This document shows positions 57,660-64,000 of a stretch of DNA of 64,000 nt, in pieces; the stretch's first letter is position 1; each line of letters starts with the position of its first letter. The position numbers were made by a program, and so were the translations under genes. Source of the DNA: Trachelipus rathkii (Eukaryota > Arthropoda > Malacostraca > Isopoda > Trachelipodidae). The notes below the pieces were generated by a model, which saw only the letters and a program-made list of their open reading frames with translations, made no database searches and had not been told where the DNA came from. Location: positions 1 through 64,000 of the forward strand of contig JABUQX010060196.1 of NCBI GenBank assembly GCA_015478945.1, given 5' to 3'.

Positions 57660-59340
57660 CATTCAGTAGAAGCACATAGAAGATAACGTTTAACCTTTAT
57701 TAATTTTTCAAAGTTTATGCACCTGTATCGTAATATAGGCTCGGATTATGTTCTTGTAATTTTTTCTATCTTTCTTAGAGGATACAATATGATAGTCCGC
57801 TCTGAGAGGTTACCCAGTAGAAATCTGTATTATTACTTATATACTACTAAGTAGTTTATTTATATGATACCTATAATAGTATTAAAGAAACAAGTCCTAG
57901 AGTTTCAAGAAATTATAATAGAGTATGATATAAGACGACTATATAGTCTATATATTAGAATAAATTAGCTAGTTTAATAATTTGTATCTATATAATATTA
58001 AATTAATAAATATATGAAATAAATAATAATTAAGTTATCGTAATGATTACGACTTACTAACTATATCACTATATCATAGATACAATTACTCAATATAATA
58101 TGAGTATAACCCTATTAACTTAGAAGATATTTAATACTTCATGAATATATATATTCCGGGTACTACCCAATATTAATAATGTTATAATTTATCCCCTTTT
58201 TAATTAGGAATAAAGATGATTACAGTATTTGTACATAACAAGTCACTATTTTCAGGGTAATGGCTGTTTATATTAATTTCAGAATTTATTATAAATATAA
58301 CGTTGACGCGTTGGTATAGAGTAGAATCTTGATAATACTTCCTTTTCACTTGTTTAAATAGTCTTTTTATTTCACGGCTATTAGATAAACTTGTTTTTTA
58401 TTCATAACAACATACCATCATTATTAAGCCATTTTTACTAAATACATAAATCGAACCTTGGAACTAAGTTTAAAATCTTAAAATATCCGTATAGCTAAAC
58501 GTCACCAAATAGCCATATCACTACAGTCTAAGTTATTTAAGATCAGTGAGAGAAAGCCTCTGTAAGCCGATAAACAACCCCTAATTAAACTCCTCTGTTC
58601 GCGGAAAACGTATCAAAGATATTTCCATCGTAGATACTATCTAGACTTGATCCAAGCAAATTATAGACAATATCGCATTTATTTGAATATTAATATCGTT
58701 AAAGTAGGAACAAATGATCACAAATCCTAATACAATAAAACTAATCCTCATTATGTCTGAAAGCAACCTTGAATGCTATCAGTAGAGAGATTTATACATA
58801 ATGAATATGAAGGTCCGAAAATGAGGCTTCAGACTGTTATGTAATATTAAAGACGCTCCGCCGATCTAGACATTTCTTATAGCCATTAAAAGAGTTACTT
58901 ATAGGCTGCTCATCTTCAATTAGAATTATTCTCAAATCATATACTCACGACAGACTAATCATTAACCATCTCGGTCCTATGAATAAATCTACAATTGTCC
59001 TCACCGTTACCACTCAAGCCATGCATACTCCCATGAACCAATTCTAGGCACAAAGAGAGTTCGCAAACTTTCAATATGTTAAAAATTCGTGTCTTAGCTG
59101 CATGCATCAAATCCTAATTACCGAAAGTATACACATAAGAGCTTTAGCCTCGGGTTTAATATTCAATATGCCACAAAATTGCGACATTGGGGTGGATACT
59201 CTATGAATTATAAACCTAGTCGAACATTCTCATTCGCCGAGATATCGCCGTCCCTTGAAATGCCAAAATAACCGTACATACGTACTAATTAACTGTTTAT
59301 AGAAATACCATGTTTCACGTACACTCGTTCAGCATTACTG
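57660..59340. repeat. Mosaic of direct and inverted copies of 38.8-45 kb sequence
   Basis: 57,690-58,400 repeats 38,770-39,210 in direct orientation, expanded by inserted bases. 58,690-59,190 is the inverted counterpart of the ~0.85-kb repeat (44,440-44,850, or its twin 40,840-41,230). 59,200-59,340 again repeats 39,530-39,640 directly. Three segments of alternating orientation in 1.7 kb are not expected from one inversion. Confidence 0.6.
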
Positions 59341-62300
59341 CGCGGACAGTTTATACCTAAGATATTGATTCACGAATATATTCGATGTATAAAAATTCTC
59401 GGCTTATAATAACTAATAATTACATAATAATTATCATTATCCGATAGAGACAGCCCAGCAATTAAATATTATAAAAATGTATATATAGTTATAAGAAATT
59501 TTTTTTAATGTCAATAATAAACAATATACAAGGCTCTTACCTTAACATCATTAACCTTAACTATATAAGTTTTGAATTTAGATTAAACTAAAACTAATAA
59601 AACACGGTACGAAAATATATTCTCCATCGAGTGGTCAACCTTAGCATTCCGGCGATATGCTTTAGTGTAGCAGCACACACCTACTTATATGTTACCCCGT
59701 TTTGTGGACATGCCTCTTGGCGAGTTGATATCTTATCCCCATCTATCACAGTTTGACCCTATATAATCCGCCACGGTGGCTGGGTGTTTGACCCGGCCAA
59801 GTGGATCAACTTATCGAGATTATGCGTCGCACAAATTTTTAAACATTTTTTCACCTGACGTGCGACCTACTAAGCTTGCGTCCTCTACACACAAGTTAAT
59901 ATATTAAAATCTTCATTAGACACTACTCATCACGAAGATCTGAATAATACTAAAATTAATACGCCCTTGCCCATATATTCCCTTCATTACAACAATTCCC
60001 AATATATAATCTCAATTGCATAGCTTTCAGTATAAACACAATGCTGTATTTTCATACGAAGATTTAGGGTAAAAAGAAAAATGAATTAAAGCATTTGAAT
60101 TCCAAATATAAAAAACGAAGTGGGAGCAGCAAATAAAGGTTCTAAGTATAGAGGTATAATGTTATTTATAATAAATCTTATAAAATGTTGCTCGGATAAA
60201 ACGTCTTTATTGTTATGCCCATTTATTTATAATATACTGTACATTCCATCAAACCTTTCCAATTAAATACTTGGAAAAAAAATAATTACGTGATAAGACT
60301 TTATTTTAAATATATGATTAAACTCGGAACAAAATTTTCGTAATCATATGAAATTTTAGGAAAAAATCTTTTTGAAAAGTGTTTTCAATTAATTACTAAT
60401 AAAAAAATAAAAAAATTTTTTCGAATTATTTCTTTATTTCGAGAATTTTTTAAGTTGTGAACTATGATAAAATTAATATTTATAATATTAGAAGATTTAT
60501 TGCATGTGAGTTTTTAAATATATTTCCCAAATTTAGTAATTTTTTTATACATTTATTATATGGTTTGACTATTTAAGAGAAACTACAGAAGAAAAAGAAA
60601 CAGCTAGAGAGATAGATAGAGAGAAGAAAGAGATGTGACAATAAAATTGGGAAGAAAAGAGGAGATGAAACAGAAGCATAGGGAAAGAAAGAAGGAGAGA
60701 TAGAGAGTTAAGAGAACTCCTAGGATGTTAGCGAGAGGAGAAACGAGATAGAGCAATTCGAGAGACTACATCTGAATTTCCAAAAAGACCTTGACGTACG
60801 GAAATAAACTGTGACCTATTATTTCTTGTATTTTAATCATCAACTCGTGTCACCATTTATTATTGTAGTTTTGCCTCCTTGGAGTATATATACAATAAAA
60901 AAATAATTTTTTTAACAGCTCGTATATTCCATATAGTCTTCTGACAAAAGATAACGTTCTTTTAATCATTTTATCCTATTTTCCATCTATTTTTTATTCA
61001 TTGTACTTTATTCAAACACACTTTACTAGCTTATATACAGATCTCTGCTTGAGTAAAGTTGTACTTATGAATATATAATTTCATTTTTTAGATCGGATAT
61101 TAATTGATATATTTCTAACCAATAGAACACATGACAATACCACTTACTCACATCACTTCTTTACTACGCCATAATCACTTTACTATTGCTATCTCTTCCC
61201 ACGATATATTTACACTCCTCTAACTCCAACACACTTAGTCTAGTACCTGACAATATTGAACAACCAGCGCTTACTATGTTTCCGGCTAATTAACGACTTT
61301 CCTACAGACTTACACTGGTTAATTTTAATCCATCTTACTAATGTTCCACATACATTTACACACACTTATTCATCATCCGGATTTACAGTATACGGTACTT
61401 CCCGTGCTGCCAATATGCTAGTTAGAATAATTTAATTACGGCCATTCGTGGTAAATTAGGTTTTCGCGCTATCATCATTATATACACATTACTTCATATA
61501 TTACTGCAATTTCTCTTATAATTTAACCACGCTGGGGCAGCTCTACAGTCTTAACCTGGAGAAAATTAATAATTATTCTTTGATTATTTTTAAGACCCCT
61601 AAATAAGAGGCCACAAAGACCTAACATATTAAAACACAATCCAAACAATCATATTACATTGAATCTTTTACTGACTTTGTCTAGTTATTAGAACGTCTCT
61701 AAATAGGTTATAGTAATATTTAGTTACTATTGTTCAAAATAAGTTAATAGAGAAGCGATTCGACATTTGTAATTGTCAATTGCGTATAAAGCGAGGAGAA
61801 CACAATCAATGAAATACTTGCACCATTGAAAAGTATCTTGACGGGGGTTCGCATTATCTTTACGTATATGATTATTTAAAGTTAGACTAACGGAATATCT
61901 CAATGAGTACCAACAATAGAGAATGATAGTGGCCAAGAAGTATATGCCTAACGGGGAAGGGTCACATTTTTAATAAGAGAAAACAGTACCGTATTGGATA
62001 AAAACGACACTGGATATGGCATCCCTATGAAATTTCTAAGGCCAAATCCCCCAAATAATCCAACTAAGACTCATCGTGTTAGGAAATGGTATATCATAAC
62101 GAGCTCCCTGCGCCTCTCGTTGAACGCACCCTCTATATATACAGGAGCGTGGGTCCCCCAAAAATTTGTTAGATCAGTTGCATACTTACATATCCTCCAA
62201 CCCGGCGCTCGAAGAGTAAATTGCGGGTGTATGCCTTACACCTTGTATGACCGCCTAAGGTCGAGACCATGCAAAACCCACTATGTGGGGAAAATATTTA

Positions 62301-64000
62301 TTAAGCTAGCCGCAGCGTAACAGGCGGGTTACTTAATTGCGTAAATATAATATTGTTCATCGAGCCCATTGTCGAAATCTAAGGACCCCACACACTCTGC
62401 GGGATAGCAAGCGGCAATGAAATATACTATATTACAAAATTTGAATATGATCAGCCTTCAGGCTTCTAGGTCTTAATACAACACGCTTAATGCCACAACG
62501 GTATTAAGACGACATAAAATATGTTGATTTTTAATATAATTTACTGTGTACGAGTGTTCCATTCGGAGGCAGGTCCAGACTTCTGAGCACAAATCTCTCA
62601 TGAGACTCGGAAATGAGAAACAGAGTGTGCTAAGAGATAAATGTCAACTTTTGAAGAGTAGCGAAGGAAAATGAAGTCACAAAGACCTCAAGTATATTTT
62701 AAATTTTAGAAGATTAAACAAATCTAACTCATGATTCAGCAGCGATAACGTATCACATCATGTATTCTATTCGCCTCACCTTTACAGTAATACTCAACTT
62801 GTACTTAAGTTCATACCATATATTCTACATGTAAACATAATATATTGAGTAATGCGTAAACTTTGTAGCATATCATCGCTTCTTTTCTCTCTTTTCTTAA
62901 ATATCTGACTTCATGCATAACTTACTTCTTATATCCTAATTATCATATGATCTGAGATAACATCCCTCTCTAAAAATTTATATTAGTATAGACATTAGTT
63001 TTAAATGTATAACATAAATAATGTATTATGCATGCAGTGTATATCAAGAGTATTATCTATGCTTCTCTCGCAATCATACAAGCTTAACCGGAATTCTCAC
63101 ATGGCAATTTTCACACGGTTTTTAGATTGTTATTATCAGATAGTATATTGGCGACGACAGGTCCACGTACATCTGTCCCATGCAGTCATTGATATATCTA
63201 TACTCTATCTATGAGAATAATACACTCTTTAATTCAAGTTAATATTTGACATTGACGAGTCGCAGACACACCTTGAGTTCTTGGCTCTTTTTGAGAAGAC
63301 TCCAGAGACAAGAACAATTCACTCAAATCTCCCAGGAATATTGAATAATAACACTCAATAATCTACTCCATGTCCAGATCCTCACGATTCGCTCAATCAG
63401 AGTAATTCTCGTGAAGACAAGACCATAAAGACACAATGACATCACTAGGTGTCAACAGACTCAACCCTACATACAGTTCGCTAAGCAGAAGATAAGGCAA
63501 CAGACGCATTACAACAGGAACGGATAAATGGGGAATCGAAAAACACAACAAAATTATCGGCTATACAAGATCCCTTGGTACCTGACGTCATCGAATCACG
63601 TACTTGAGGATAATTAAAAATCTTGTAAAGAGGGTACACGAGTTGGCTGGAAGTACTTAGTTATATTAACACTGATATAGTTTTATCATATATCGGGAAG
63701 ATGCGATAACAATTCTATTTTGCCAACCGAAACGTAGGACGAGCTAACATCATAACAATTGGAAACCTAATTTACCAGTTACGTTTCTAGACCATCTTTA
63801 GCCAAAGGACTATGTCCCAAATACCATACACAAATATAAAAAAAAAGCAATTCCTACTTTTCCGCATAAAAAAAAATAAAAACTAAAAATTCTGAAAAAA
63901 TATCCTCAATAAGATCCTTCAGGATGCCCCTCTACATGAATTAAGTGAACCAATTTGCATTTATCTTAAAACGTTTAAAGTACAAATAAGAACAAAAGAT
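59340..64000 (-). other. Outer part of palindrome 2, no gene recognised
   Basis: The sequence follows 41,220-44,200 in reverse with many inserted bases. Well-matching patches: 60,300-60,500, 61,390-61,530, 62,380-62,510, 63,240-63,420 and 63,930-64,000. The GA-rich zone at 60,590-60,740 mirrors the (CT)n at 43,300-43,382. The frame at 61,994-62,320 (108 codons) has no domain and its DNA pairs with non-coding tandem repeats. Confidence 0.6.

Larger units (their letters stand above)
51070..64000 (-). repeat. Palindrome 2, right (outer) arm
   Basis: This is the reverse-complement partner of 41,220-50,880, but about a third longer (12.9 against 9.7 kb). Within a kilobase or two of the centre the arms run in step (coordinate sum 102,040-102,170). 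Beyond about 57 kb this arm is inflated. For example, 60,650-64,000 (3.35 kb) corresponds to only 41,220-43,340 (2.1 kb). Scattered insertions break up otherwise matching words, so the sequence reads like low-quality consensus. Confidence 0.88.

Noticed and set aside
61994..62320. 108-codon open frame near the right end
   Set aside because: Its DNA is the inverted copy of the non-coding sequence around the tandem repeats at 42.1-42.6 kb; no domain.

Overview
This window is AT-rich, repeat-saturated eukaryotic DNA. I see no bacterial-style operon, no rRNA or tRNA gene, and no convincing host protein-coding exon. Everything with coding history is a decayed transposable element. The families present are a Tc1/mariner-like transposon, a hAT transposon with a small non-autonomous relative, a CR1-like LINE with an esterase (SGNH) first ORF, Jockey-like LINEs and an RTE-like LINE, plus very abundant (TA)n, (AAT)n, (CT/GA)n and (CA)n arrays. 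This mix suggests an arthropod, perhaps a decapod crustacean; that is inference from repeat types only.

The dominant architecture is two giant inverted duplications. Palindrome 1 pairs about 1-11,170 with about 20,200-29,270 in reverse orientation, around a single-copy spacer of about 9 kb (11,170-20,200). Palindrome 2 pairs about 41,220-50,880 with about 51,070-64,000, around a spacer of only about 200 bp. Thus both ends of the window are reverse-complement copies of internal sequence. The arms differ mostly by indels, and the outer arms are longer than the inner ones. The length excess grows toward the window ends, which looks more like noisy, fold-back assembly ends than like evolved duplications.

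Region by region. 1-3 kb is the inverted copy of the nested transposons at 27-29 kb. 3-7 kb is degenerate repeat DNA including a roughly 190-bp tandem repeat. 7.5-9.6 kb holds ORF1 esterase and endonuclease pieces of a CR1-like LINE, with another LINE tail inserted between them. 9.6-11.2 kb is a self-palindromic foldback element. 11.2-18.3 kb is the single-copy spacer with an antisense RTE-like LINE fragment and a pseudogene of a multicopy animal family. 18.3-23.4 kb, minus strand, is the fuller CR1-like LINE (esterase, endonuclease, RT), interrupted by a LINE tail and a foldback element.

27.9-31.0 kb is a triple nest: an unidentified element with about 130-bp inverted ends contains a GTTAACG-rich non-autonomous element, which contains the mariner-like transposon. 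31.2-37.35 kb is a hAT transposon with transposase remnants; it contains a second GTTAACG element, itself split by a Jockey-like LINE. 37.4-45 kb carries long microsatellites, two ~0.85-kb direct repeats and two short tandem arrays. 45-64 kb is palindrome 2, mainly degenerate (TA)n sequence, with one Jockey-like LINE (RT plus RNase H) present in each arm.

There is no sign of genes cooperating in a pathway. The biology on display is layered transposon insertion, much of it at TA-rich tracts, followed by (or confounded with) large inverted duplication.
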